From contig SFHN01000022.1 of the NCBI GenBank assembly GCA_004555635.1, positions 1-11,861 of the forward strand: a DNA stretch of 11,861 bases. Reading direction: 5' to 3'. This document shows positions 1 to 6,531 of the stretch, one piece after another. Positions within the stretch are counted from its first letter, which is position 1. The number at the start of each line of letters is the position of its first letter. The notes under the pieces are model-generated. The model saw only the letters and a list, made by a program, of their open reading frames with translations, made no database searches and had not been told where the DNA came from. Origin of the DNA: [Eubacterium] saphenum. GTDB lineage: Bacteria > Bacillota > Clostridia > Oscillospirales > Ruminococcaceae. A program made the translations under genes and the position numbers.

Positions 1-5
1 TCGAC

Positions 6-90
6 TGGTGCGCCTGACAGGACTTGAACCTGCACGCCGTGAAGCATTGGAACCTAAATCCAACGTGTCTGCCAGTTTCACCACAGGCGC
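6..90 (-). tRNA. tRNA-Leu (anticodon UAG), CCA encoded
   Basis: On the minus strand the seven-base acceptor stem GCGCCTG pairs perfectly with CAGGCGC, followed by discriminator A and an encoded CCA (positions 8-6). The anticodon loop ATTTAGG places anticodon TAG between TTGG/CCAA stem halves. The T arm is GCAGG-TTCAAGT-CCTGT. A long variable arm marks a type II tRNA, and the D region (GTGAAACTGGCAGAC) resembles known bacterial tRNA-Leu. It should read CUN leucine codons, chiefly CUA. It lies downstream of the small protein gene on the same strand. No separate convincing promoter is visible in the short gap, so cotranscription is possible. Confidence 0.96.
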
Positions 91-98
91 GAATATTA

Positions 99-117
99 AG
101 CCCGATAACTGCGGGCT
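99..117 (-). other. Small hairpin between hypothetical gene and tRNA-Leu
   Basis: A six-base inverted repeat (AGCCCG / CGGGCT) with a seven-base loop lies just after the small protein gene. In the direction of transcription it is followed only by TAATATT, a poor U-tract, and then directly by the tRNA. It may be a weak terminator or a processing structure for a joint transcript. The sequence alone does not decide. Confidence 0.3.
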
Positions 118-148
118 GCTCAGGGAAGTATCATCTGCAAGGGAATGA

Positions 149-412
149 TTATTTGAGGAGATTTCTTTTCTCGATTTCTTCTTTGATTTCCGCAACGGTC
201 ATACCCGATTCATTGACCGCAGTATGCAGATATGTTTGAGAAGAACTCGCAACGTTTGACGTTCCGAAATCATATGCCAGCCCAAGCTCCTTGCATGCGG
301 CTGAATATAAATTGACCCAGGAACGATGAGAGCGCTGTTTTACCGCAATTACCTTTTCAAAACGATTGTCCACTATAGCCACTCTTTCTAATGCGCCTTG
401 CGTTAGTCCCAT
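149..412 (-). CDS. Small hypothetical protein, about 74-87 aa
   Basis: I do not recognise a named family. The product is small and soluble-looking, with no signal peptide or membrane segment. A central part (about residues 30-65) contains SWVNLYSAACKELGL and YDFGTSN, a conserved-looking core, and the C-terminus (about 70-85) is a charged helix rich in Glu/Lys. A near-consensus sigma-A promoter lies just upstream, so the gene is probably really expressed. The start is uncertain: the ATG at 412 would have only about 15 nt of leader and no good Shine-Dalgarno, whereas the GTG at 373 follows AGAAAGAG at about 8 nt and would give 74 aa starting (M)DNRFEKVI. No mobile-element genes or att-like repeats are visible despite the tRNA next door. 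Confidence 0.65.
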   Translation of the reverse strand: MGLTQGALERVAIVDNRFEKVIAVKQRSHRSWVNLYSAACKELGLAYDFGTSNVASSSQTYLHTAVNESGMTVAEIKEEIEKRNLLK

Positions 413-433
413 TCAACAGCGCATTACCCTACT

Positions 434-462
434 ATTATACCAAAAACATCGGCGGTTGTCAA
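434..462 (-). promoter_or_regulatory. Sigma-A promoter for the small hypothetical gene
   Basis: On the minus strand the -35 hexamer TTGACA (462-457) and the -10 hexamer TATAAT (439-434) are both perfect consensus matches, separated by exactly 17 nt. Transcription should start near 427, about 15 nt before the first ATG of the hypothetical gene. The -35 sits in the loop of a perfect inverted repeat. Confidence 0.88.
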
Positions 463-472
463 TACCGCCGAT
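448..472 (-). terminator. Hairpin ending the folA-tcdA operon, overlapping a promoter
   Basis: A perfect 9-bp inverted repeat (448-456 with 464-472, arm ATCGGCGGT) encloses the seven-base loop ATTGACA as read on the minus strand. It begins a few bases after the tcdA stop and is followed in the transcript by GTTTTTGG, so it fits an intrinsic terminator with a short U-tract. Its loop carries the complete -35 hexamer of the next promoter, so it could also be, or instead be, an operator. Confidence 0.65.
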
Positions 473-478
473 ACGCAT

Positions 479-1204
479 TTATCTTACTTCCGAGATATCC
501 TTTATAACCTCGCTTGCGATAATAAGCCCCGCAACCGACGGGGTGAACGCGTTGCTCGCGGGGACAGAGCGCCGCGAAGCGGTAGGCGCCTCTCCGCTTT
601 CTGCGGCGCAAGCACGCGGCGGCTCCGTCGAATACACCACCTTAAGGCGCTTTACGCCGCGCTTTTTCAGCTCATAGCGCATAACGCGCGCAAGCGGGCA
701 GACGCTCGTCGCATAAATATCCGCGACCTTGAACTGCGTCGGGTCAAGCTTGTTCCCCGCGCCCATTGAACTGATTATCGGAACGCCCGCGTCCTGCGCC
801 GCAAGCACAAGCTGAATCTTTCCCGAAACGGTGTCGATTGCGTCTACCACATAGTCGTACAGCCTGAAGTCAAACTGCCCCGCCGTTTCGGGGAGATAAA
901 GCACCTTGTGCTTAGTCAGCTTAAGCGCGGGGTTTATGTCAAGAAAACGCTTCTCCGCCGCGTCAACCTTAGCCTTTCCTACCGTGCTGTGAAGCGCGAT
1001 TATCTGCCTGTTTATATTCGATAGGTCAACCTCTTCGCTGTCTATGATGTCAAGCGCGCCGATACCGCTTCTGACAAGCGCTTCCGCGGCGTGCCCGCCT
1101 ACTCCGCCTATGCCAAACACCGCAACCCTAGCCTTCGCTAAGCGCTCCATTCCGTCAGCGCCAAGCATTCGCTCTGTTCGGGTAAATTCTTTCCCTGCTT
1201 CCAT
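479..1204 (-). CDS. tcdA: tRNA threonylcarbamoyladenosine dehydratase (TcdA/CsdL, YgdL family)
   Basis: TcdA is an E1-like (ThiF/MoeB fold) enzyme that uses ATP to cyclise t6A at position 37 of ANN-decoding tRNAs to ct6A, in the cytoplasm. The 241-aa product is close to the usual length. Visible motifs are the nucleotide-binding GIGGVG at residues 31-36, the acidic strand end LDIIDSEEVDLSNINRQ at about 51-67 with the E1-type Asn and Arg, DAIDT at 121-125, the family-typical SMGAGNKLDPTQF at 146-158, CPLARVMR at 169-176 and STEPP at 192-196. The segment at about 197-215 is a variable Ala/Ser/Arg-rich loop. The ATG is preceded by AAGGAG at about 6 nt. It is the last gene of the folA operon, 15 nt after the HAD gene, and is followed directly by a hairpin terminator. 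Confidence 0.93.
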   Translation of the reverse strand: MEAGKEFTRTERMLGADGMERLAKARVAVFGIGGVGGHAAEALVRSGIGALDIIDSEEVDLSNINRQIIALHSTVGKAKVDAAEKRFLDINPALKLTKHKVLYLPETAGQFDFRLYDYVVDAIDTVSGKIQLVLAAQDAGVPIISSMGAGNKLDPTQFKVADIYATSVCPLARVMRYELKKRGVKRLKVVYSTEPPRACAAESGEAPTASRRSVPASNAFTPSVAGLIIASEVIKDISEVR

Positions 1205-1219
1205 TGCCTGCTCCTTACT

Positions 1220-1870
1220 TCATCTCTCCGAGAGGATAATCTCCGCCGCTTGCTTAACGCTGTCAGCAACCTTATCCGTAAGCTTTTGCAGCGCCTCGCG
1301 GCTCTTGTGCCCGCAGGACAGCAAAACGCAGTCGCAGCCGAGCGCAGAGGCTACCGCGAAATCGTGCTCGGTGTCGCCTATAAACACCGTCCGCGCAGGG
1401 CTTAGCTTCTGCACAGCAAAATACCCCCGTGCGATTTCCGCTTTGCCTGCGGCAAGGCGGTTGTCTATACCCAAGATATCCGCAAAATACTCCGTCAGAG
1501 CGCGGTCGCTAATCTGCTTTTTAAGCGCCGAAAGCTCCGACGCGGACAGAACCACCTGCCTTAACCCCGCCTCGCGAAAGCGAGAAAGCGCTTCTATTGC
1601 GCCCTCGGCAAGCGGTGCAGTCTGCTCATACTTATCGTATTTCTCGATAAACTCCATTCCCGTTATCTCAAACGGGGTCTTTTCAAAATCAAAGCCAAGC
1701 CGCGCGTAATAGTCCTTTACGGGGAAGCAGAAAACGCTGCGGTAGTAGTCCTCCGAAGCAAGCGGGGAAAGCCCGTACTCAGAAAGAAGCTCGTTCATAC
1801 ACTTAACAGCGACAGAAACGTCGTTAAGCAGCGTTCCGTTCCAATCCCATATTACGTTATCATATCTCAC
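1220..1870 (-). CDS. HAD-family hydrolase (DWNGT subtype)
   Basis: This is a haloacid dehalogenase superfamily protein of 216 aa, probably a cytoplasmic phosphatase of unknown substrate. Motif I is WDWNGTLLND at 8-17 with nucleophile Asp9. The position two residues on, usually the Asp acid/base, is Asn11. Motif II is VVLSAS with Ser109, motif III is Lys143 in AGKAEIA, and motif IV is FIGDTEHD with Asp166 and Asp170. A helical cap lies between motifs I and II. I place the start at the GTG at 1870: AAGGAG lies 6 nt upstream, and GTGA overlaps the stop of the acetyltransferase. An upstream ATG at 1927 in the same frame would add 19 Arg-rich residues inside the previous gene. It could be annotated as a phosphoglycolate phosphatase-like protein, but the substrate cannot be read from sequence. 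Confidence 0.88.
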   Translation of the reverse strand: MRYDNVIWDWNGTLLNDVSVAVKCMNELLSEYGLSPLASEDYYRSVFCFPVKDYYARLGFDFEKTPFEITGMEFIEKYDKYEQTAPLAEGAIEALSRFREAGLRQVVLSASELSALKKQISDRALTEYFADILGIDNRLAAGKAEIARGYFAVQKLSPARTVFIGDTEHDFAVASALGCDCVLLSCGHKSREALQKLTDKVADSVKQAAEIILSER

Positions 1871-2358
1871 AAGCCGCTCCTTAATCGCTTTTCTGCGGGC
1901 AGATAGCAATGCCCGAACATAAAGCACTCGTCATAGTAGGTAAACCCTAATGCTTCGTAGGTTTTAAGCGCCGCGGTGTTTCCCTTTGCGGCAATAAGGC
2001 GGATTGAGGTAACGCCGTCTTGCGTTAGTTTCTCGAAAAGCAGCTTCAGCATTTGCTTTGAAAGCCCCTCGCCCCTGCGCGTCTGCTTTACGACAACGCG
2101 CACTATCTCGCGGTGATTTCCGTCGCGCACCGTCCAGCAGTCAAGCTCCTCAAGCTCGTTTTCGCCAAGCACGGAAACCGCGCCGACAATCTCCCCGCCG
2201 TCCAAGAGCACATACAGCCCGCCGCACGCTAAGTCAATCAGCGCGTCCTCTTCCGTAGGATAGTTTTCGTTCCATACGCAGCCTTCCGTACCTATCGCAG
2301 AGCGGTAAAGCCCGACGATTTCGGAAAGCTCGCCGCTGTTCGCTTTTCGCAGTATCAT
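1867..2358 (-). CDS. GNAT-family N-acetyltransferase
   Basis: The 163-aa product has the GNAT fold pattern and should transfer an acetyl group from acetyl-CoA to an unidentified amine. Motif A, the acetyl-CoA pyrophosphate loop, is RVVVKQTRRGEGLSKQML at about 87-104 with RRGEGL at 94-99. Motif B is NTAALKTYEALGF at 127-139, followed by the usual Tyr. The N-terminal part contains WNENYPTEED (about 29-38), seen in a GNAT group of Gram-positive bacteria. The ATG overlaps the stop of the DUF2461 gene by 4 nt (ATGA), and GGGAG lies about 7 nt upstream inside that gene. Its own stop overlaps the HAD start by 4 nt. It may acetylate a small molecule or a protein N-terminus; no substrate can be named. 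Confidence 0.9.
   Translation of the reverse strand: MILRKANSGELSEIVGLYRSAIGTEGCVWNENYPTEEDALIDLACGGLYVLLDGGEIVGAVSVLGENELEELDCWTVRDGNHREIVRVVVKQTRRGEGLSKQMLKLLFEKLTQDGVTSIRLIAAKGNTAALKTYEALGFTYYDECFMFGHCYLPAEKRLRSGL
1877..1882 (-). promoter_or_regulatory. Ribosome binding site fixing the HAD GTG start
   Basis: AAGGAG lies inside the end of the acetyltransferase gene, 6 nt before the GTG at 1870. It favours this start over the in-frame ATG at 1927, and with the GTGA overlap suggests translational coupling. Confidence 0.75.
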
Positions 2359-3044
2359 ATGTCAACTCCCATTTCCGCAAGGCGCGCATTAGCTTCCGCC
2401 TTTACAAAGAAATCGTAAAGCGGCGCGATTTTCTTGAAATCCCGCGCAACGCGCCGATACAGCGTATCGCTGAACATAATCTCGGGGTCGTCGGTAGCAT
2501 AGCTTACGCCGTAGTTCTTTCGGTTAAGCCAAGCGCATTTCTCGGGGCTTTCGAGGGGATAGCGGTTTTTCTTGTAAAGCTCGCCGTACTGGCGGAAGGT
2601 GCGCTGTCCCTCTACCGCGAGAAACGCCGCCTTGAAGCTCTCATCGTCCGAGAGTATCATCTTTCGGATAGCGTCCTTTACCGCGCCGTCCGCGCAGTAG
2701 TAGCCGCAGCCGTAGTTAATGCCGCTCGGCGAAATCGCAAACCAGAAGCCGGGGTGTCCCGCATACGCGTTTTCCCTCGGGCGTGAAAAGGTGTACCACA
2801 TCTCCTCGCGGAACACCGACTCCCTCGCATAGCGCGCGTCACAGTATATGCGCGACAGCTTTTTCGGGTCGCAGATAATCTCGGGGTCTATCTTTCTCAT
2901 AGTCGGAGAAAGCGCGTTTATAAGCTCCGCAAACGGCTGCGTTACATACGCGGCGAAGTCCGCCTTATGCTCGCCGAACCATTCCTTGCTGTCGTGAAGC
3001 CTGTTTTCAAACAGGAAATCCGTTGACTGCCTTGAAAATGCCAT
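2355..3044 (-). CDS. DUF2461 (TIGR02453-type) protein
   Basis: The 229-aa product matches the DUF2461 pattern of widespread bacterial proteins of unknown function. It starts with a short N-terminal segment ending in DSKEWFGEHKADF (18-30). It contains RIYCDARYAR (65-74) and EEMWYTFSR (80-88), and then the Gly/aromatic-rich stretch HPGFWFAISPSG (97-108) and YGCGYYCADG (111-120). The C-terminal third has WLNRKNYG and several aromatic residues. No signal peptide or membrane segment is seen. The ATG follows AAGGAAG at about 7 nt, and the gene starts 4 nt after the YjbR gene. Its stop overlaps the acetyltransferase start. The function is not known, and its place beside folate, acetylation and tRNA-modification genes does not define one. 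Confidence 0.87.
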   Translation of the reverse strand: MAFSRQSTDFLFENRLHDSKEWFGEHKADFAAYVTQPFAELINALSPTMRKIDPEIICDPKKLSRIYCDARYARESVFREEMWYTFSRPRENAYAGHPGFWFAISPSGINYGCGYYCADGAVKDAIRKMILSDDESFKAAFLAVEGQRTFRQYGELYKKNRYPLESPEKCAWLNRKNYGVSYATDDPEIMFSDTLYRRVARDFKKIAPLYDFFVKAEANARLAEMGVDI

Positions 3045-3048
3045 TATG

Positions 3049-3399
3049 TTACTTCCTTTTCTCCCGCTTTTTCTTGTCCGTCAGCGAAAAGCTGTTATAC
3101 GTCAGCCGCACAAGCTCCTCATCGGGCACATCGCTGCCGAAAACCACCGTTATCCAGTGCTGCTTGTTCATATGATAGGCGGGGAGAACCCCCTTATACG
3201 CCTTTTGCAAAAACTCGCCTTCCATAGGGTCAACCTTCAGGTTTACTATCCACCGCCCGTCGTGCAGCATAATAATCCCGAACCACTTTCGCGTCAGCGC
3301 GTGGCGAAGCACAAACGTATCAAAGTCGTTATCAAACGGCTGGTCTGCTTCTGCGCCCGCTATTGCGCGGCAAAAATCAAGATACTCGTCCTTTTTCAT
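3049..3399 (-). CDS. MmcQ/YjbR family protein
   Basis: The 116-aa product belongs to the small MmcQ/YjbR (CyaY-like fold, double-wing) family, often described as DNA-binding though with little biochemical proof. Diagnostic parts are the N-terminal helix EYLDFCRAI, PFDNDFDTFVLR at about 21-32, the strand VNLKVDPMEGEFL at 52-64, and AYKGVLPAYHMNKQHW at 67-82. The C-terminus is a basic Lys/Arg tail (109-116). The ATG overlaps the folA stop by 4 nt (ATGA) and has only a weak Shine-Dalgarno, so expression probably depends on ribosomes finishing folA. The gene is close to the full family length. Confidence 0.9.
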   Translation of the reverse strand: MKKDEYLDFCRAIAGAEADQPFDNDFDTFVLRHALTRKWFGIIMLHDGRWIVNLKVDPMEGEFLQKAYKGVLPAYHMNKQHWITVVFGSDVPDEELVRLTYNSFSLTDKKKREKRK

Positions 3400-3875
3400 A
3401 CGCGCTCATACACCATAAACTTAATAAGATGACAACCCGTTTCGACAGGAGTGCTCTGTTCCGTCAGCTTCCAATCGGGGAGCGCGTCAAAGTCGGGCAC
3501 AAACGTATCCCCGCCGAAGCACTCATACACGCGCGTTATAATCGCCCTATCGCAGTAGGGCAGCAGCGCCCTGTAAATCTCTCCCCCGCCGCAGACGAAT
3601 ATCTCGCCGCTTTTCGTCTTTGCATACTCCAGAAAATCCTCAATGCTCCCGAAAACCTTTGCTCCGGAAAGCTCCTTTACGCTGCGGGAAATAACGCAGT
3701 TTTCGCGCTCGGGCAGCGGTCTTTTCGGGAAGCTTTCATAGGTCTTTCTGCCCATAACAATCGTATGACCCTTCGTTATCGCACGAAAGCTTTTCATATC
3801 CTCGGGAAGCCGCGCCAGAAGCCCGCCGTCTTTGCCTATCGCCCATTCCATATCCGCCGCAAGTATTATCGTCAT
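3396..3875 (-). CDS. folA: Dihydrofolate reductase
   Basis: The enzyme reduces dihydrofolate to tetrahydrofolate with NADPH in the cytoplasm, feeding thymidylate, purine and formylmethionine synthesis. The 159-aa length matches chromosomal DHFR. Seen motifs, aligned by eye with E. coli FolA, are AIGKDGGLLARLPEDMKSF at 12-30 with Asp26 as the catalytic acid, GRKTYESF at 42-49 (NADPH binding), CVISR at 60-64, CGGGEIY at 95-101 and GDTFVPDF at 122-129. The ATG follows AGGAGAG at about 5 nt. It is the first gene of the six-gene operon, just after the pilus-operon terminator. No clear promoter is visible, so some read-through from the pilus operon is possible. Thymidylate synthase is not beside it. 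Nothing marks it as a resistance-type DHFR. Confidence 0.96.
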   Translation of the reverse strand: MTIILAADMEWAIGKDGGLLARLPEDMKSFRAITKGHTIVMGRKTYESFPKRPLPERENCVISRSVKELSGAKVFGSIEDFLEYAKTKSGEIFVCGGGEIYRALLPYCDRAIITRVYECFGGDTFVPDFDALPDWKLTEQSTPVETGCHLIKFMVYERV

Positions 3876-3898
3876 ATCGTTCTCTCCTATGCTTTAAG

Positions 3899-3931
3899 AA
3901 AGCGCCTTGCGCAAAAAACGCGGGGCGCTTT
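3899..3931 (-). terminator. Likely terminator at the end of the pilus operon
   Basis: An 8-bp perfect inverted repeat (3899-3906 with 3924-3931, arm AAAGCGCC) encloses a 17-nt loop that itself holds a T6 run flanked by GCG and GCGC. On the minus strand the stem ends in GGCGCTTTCTT. It lies 8 nt beyond the stop of the last pilin gene and just before folA. The U-tract is interrupted, so termination may be partial. The same stem ends in TTTTCC on the plus strand, but no plus-strand gene needs it. Confidence 0.55.
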
Positions 3932-3938
3932 TCCTTGT

Positions 3939-4811
3939 TTACCAGAGGTATGTGTACAATTTATCGTCGCCCGCAAACCTTACGGAAACGCTCTTTATTC
4001 TGCACCCCTCGTCGCTTACATACACCGTCATCTTCTCAACGGTTTCGACCTGCTTTCCCGACTGCTCGCTCAGCAGCTTTGCAAGCGCCGCAAAAGCTTC
4101 CTTATCTCCCTTTACAACAACGTTTCCGCCGTTGTTAATATAGTAGGTATGCTTGCCGTCAATATCCAGCGTCAGCTCGAATTTGTTTCCCTTTGACGGC
4201 TTCCAGCCAGGAAGTTTCAGGAAGTATTCGCACGCATTATACAAAGCCTGCTTATTCTCGTCTGCCTTAGGCGGAAGCGTTATGTCGGTAAAGCCGCTGC
4301 CAAACGTCAGAGGGATACTGTCCGATACGGAGATATCGCCGTGCTTGTCGCAGGAGATATTAACCGCCATATACGCGCCGCTGTCCGTCACGGACTTAAA
4401 CTCCCAGGAAATCGCGTAGGTTTCGCCCTCAACCGCCGATTTTGCGGCAGACAGCGTTATCCTGAGCGGATTATCGGCGGGTCTGCCCTGCTCGAGCGCT
4501 TCAAGCTCCGCACTGCTCGCAGAGTATACATTATTCGGATAAGACAACTGCTCGGGCGGAAGGCTGTCAAGCACCTTGTATACCTCTATGGAAACGGCGG
4601 CGCAGCTCTCGTGCTTTTTTGAAACCGCAGCGGAGCGAATGCTGCTCACGGTATCCTTCATCAGGCGCGTGCAGGTGCGCTCGGCGGTGTGGCTGATGTA
4701 GTTTACAATGCTCGGTACGCCCACTGCGGCTACTATTCCCATAATCACGAGAACTATAACAAGCTCCACAAGCGTAAAGCCCTTCTTCGCTTTTCTCACA
4801 AAGCCTTTCAC
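3939..4811 (-). CDS. Large prepilin-like protein, last gene of the pilus operon
   Basis: The 290-aa product has a class III/type IVa prepilin N-terminus. A basic 11-residue leader ending KKG is cut before FTLVELV (Phe12 at +1, Glu16 at +5), and a hydrophobic assembly helix runs over about 12-36. The leader ends at Gly11 as PilD-type peptidases require. The long remainder is exported, polar and mixed alpha/beta, with Cys47, Cys70, Cys154, Cys194 and Cys270, so disulfides are possible. The start is a GTG with AAAGGAGG 6 nt upstream. It lies 18 nt after pilB and is followed by a terminator. It is longer than most major pilins (typically about 150 aa), so it could be a major pilin with an extra C-terminal domain or an adhesive minor pilin. 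Confidence 0.88.
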   Translation of the reverse strand: MKGFVRKAKKGFTLVELVIVLVIMGIVAAVGVPSIVNYISHTAERTCTRLMKDTVSSIRSAAVSKKHESCAAVSIEVYKVLDSLPPEQLSYPNNVYSASSAELEALEQGRPADNPLRITLSAAKSAVEGETYAISWEFKSVTDSGAYMAVNISCDKHGDISVSDSIPLTFGSGFTDITLPPKADENKQALYNACEYFLKLPGWKPSKGNKFELTLDIDGKHTYYINNGGNVVVKGDKEAFAALAKLLSEQSGKQVETVEKMTVYVSDEGCRIKSVSVRFAGDDKLYTYLW

Positions 4812-4817
4812 GGCGCA

Positions 4818-4825
4818 CCTCCTTT
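4818..4825 (-). promoter_or_regulatory. Strong ribosome binding site for the terminal prepilin
   Basis: AAAGGAGG ends 6 nt before the GTG at 4811. It is the evidence for a GTG start and predicts efficient translation of this gene. Confidence 0.8.
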
Positions 4826-4829
4826 GCCA

Positions 4830-6515
4830 TCAGTCAGAATAATATGCCACGCGCAGAACCTCGTCGGGGGTTGTTATGCCCTGCCTTACAAGGTCAACCG
4901 CGCTTTCGTACAGGGTTTTCATTCCCTGCTCGTTTCGCGCGTATTCCTGCATTTCCTCGCTCTCGGCGCCCTTTGCAATCATACGCTTCAACGTTTTGTC
5001 GATGTACACAATCTCGTGAATGGAAACGCGCCCCTTGTAGCCCGTGTTGTTGCAGAGGCGGCAGCCCCTGCCCTTGCGTATGCGGGTTATCCCGTCGCCA
5101 AGCACAGCCGTTTCCTCGGGAGAAGGCTCGGTTTCGTAGGCGCAGTTTTGGCAGACCTTGCGGACAAGCCGCTGCGCAACTATCCCGACAAGCGAGTTTG
5201 CAACCATATACGCGGGCACGCCCATATCCTCAAGTCGCGCGATAGAGCTTACCGCGTCGTTTGTATGCAGCGTTGACAGAACAAGGTGTCCCGTTATCGC
5301 GGCTCTAATCGAGGTTTCGGCGGTTTCGGCGTCACGCGTTTCGCCGAGCATAATTACGTCGGGGTCTTGTCTTAGCAGCGCGCGAAGCCCTACGCCGAAC
5401 GTTATTCCCGCGGCGTTGTTCGTCTGCATTTGGTTTACCTTTGCAATGCGGCGCTCGACGGGGTCCTCGATTGTAGAGATGTTTATCGGGCGCTTTGCAA
5501 GCTCCTCGAGTATCATATAAAGCGTGGTTGTCTTGCCCGAGCCGGTAGGACCTGTGATATAAACCATACCGTTGGGCGCGTTTATCATCTTCAGAACCTT
5601 TTCGTATGCGGCAGGCTCCATTCCAAAGTGTCCCATCTTATCAATCGCGGTATCGGAGGACAGGTAGCGCATTACAACCTTCTCGCCGTAAACCGTTGGG
5701 ATAACCGACACACGAATGCTTATGTCAAACCCGTCGATTATCGCGCGGAAGTTGCCGTCCTGCGGCATTCTGCGCTCGGCGATATCGAGGTTGCCCATAA
5801 TCTTTACACGCGCGACAAGCGAGCTGTGCATTGAGCGCGCTATCGTCGCGTACTCCACCATAAGTCCGTCAATTCGCATACGAATCATCGTGTGCGTTTC
5901 AAACGGCTCGATATGGATATCCGAAACGTTCGTGCTGTATCCGCGCGCTAAAAGCGTGTTTATAAGGCGTATTGCGGGCGCGTCGGTATCCTCGTCCTCG
6001 GCGTTCTGCTGCGCCAACATTTCAAGCTCGACATCGGTTACCTTTGCCTGCTCGGTCGCCTTTTTCGCGGCGATTTCGGCGTAGTGGAAATCTATCGCGC
6101 TGTCGATGGACTTTCGGTTGCACAGAACAATCTCAAGCGGCATATTCGCAATCTGCTTGATATCCTCCTGCGCGTAAAAGTCGAGCGGATCGCACATCGC
6201 AAGCGTAAGTCTGCCGTTTTCCTCTTTTATCGGAAGAACCGAGTACTTTTCGAGAATGTTCCTCGGGATTTTTGCGACAGCCTTTTCGTCAACGTCAACG
6301 TCCTCGAGATTTATCAGCGGAAGCTCAAGCTTCTTTCCGAGCGCTTCAAGAACCTGCATTTCGGTGACAAAGCCAAGCTCTAGCAGCAGGTCGCCAAGTC
6401 GCTTGCCCTTTCCCTCGTCGGTTTTCTGGAACGCGAGCGCCTCGCCTATCTGTTCCTCTGTTATGTATCCGTACTCCTTGAGCACGGCGCCTATCGGAAC
6501 ATTCTTTATTGCCAT
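4830..6515 (-). CDS. pilB: Type IV pilus assembly ATPase (PilB/GspE family)
   Basis: This cytoplasmic hexameric ATPase drives pilin extraction and polymerisation through PilC. The 561-aa length is typical. The N-terminal MshEN-type domain (about 5-145) includes GDLLLELGFVTEMQ and LPLINLED. The middle N2 domain has SDIHIEP at 198-204 and RMRIDGL at 212-218. The ATPase core has Walker A GPTGSGKT at 322-329, the Asp box near STIEDPVE (347-354), Walker B RQDPDVIMLGE at 382-391 and the His box TGHLVLSTLHTND at 408-420. A tetracysteine zinc site is formed by Cys455, Cys458, Cys485 and Cys488, as in PilB/GspE and absent from PilT. The ATG follows AGGAG at about 9-11 nt. It lies between the PilW-like and terminal prepilin genes. 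A type II secretion GspE is the alternative, but the PilM/N/O partners argue for a pilus. Confidence 0.96.
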   Translation of the reverse strand: MAIKNVPIGAVLKEYGYITEEQIGEALAFQKTDEGKGKRLGDLLLELGFVTEMQVLEALGKKLELPLINLEDVDVDEKAVAKIPRNILEKYSVLPIKEENGRLTLAMCDPLDFYAQEDIKQIANMPLEIVLCNRKSIDSAIDFHYAEIAAKKATEQAKVTDVELEMLAQQNAEDEDTDAPAIRLINTLLARGYSTNVSDIHIEPFETHTMIRMRIDGLMVEYATIARSMHSSLVARVKIMGNLDIAERRMPQDGNFRAIIDGFDISIRVSVIPTVYGEKVVMRYLSSDTAIDKMGHFGMEPAAYEKVLKMINAPNGMVYITGPTGSGKTTTLYMILEELAKRPINISTIEDPVERRIAKVNQMQTNNAAGITFGVGLRALLRQDPDVIMLGETRDAETAETSIRAAITGHLVLSTLHTNDAVSSIARLEDMGVPAYMVANSLVGIVAQRLVRKVCQNCAYETEPSPEETAVLGDGITRIRKGRGCRLCNNTGYKGRVSIHEIVYIDKTLKRMIAKGAESEEMQEYARNEQGMKTLYESAVDLVRQGITTPDEVLRVAYYSD

Positions 6516-6531
6516 AGGACATTTCTCTCCT

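Noticed and set aside
6..150. Integrated element at tRNA-Leu
   Set aside because: No integrase, no duplicated tRNA 3' end and no att-like direct repeat are visible, so the small gene next to the tRNA is not treated as mobile.
24..239. Plus-strand reading frame of 71 codons over the tRNA
   Set aside because: It runs through the tRNA-Leu gene and the antisense of the small gene, with no ribosome binding site and no recognisable protein.
3876..3938. Promoter for the folA operon
   Set aside because: Only a poor -10-like TAAAGC and a T-run at -35 spacing were found. Neither is convincing, so none is listed.
3363..4196. Long plus-strand frame of 277 codons opposite folA and the terminal pilin
   Set aside because: It is antisense to two well-supported genes, spans a terminator, and its translation is low-complexity Arg/Leu/Ala-rich without family features. 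The same applies to the other long plus-strand frames, for example 4689-5276 and 8945-9733.
4567..4830. Minus-strand ATG frame of 87 codons overlapping the start of the terminal prepilin
   Set aside because: It begins at the Shine-Dalgarno region of the pilin gene in a different frame and encodes an Arg-rich, non-conserved-looking sequence. The GTG at 4811 gives the true prepilin.
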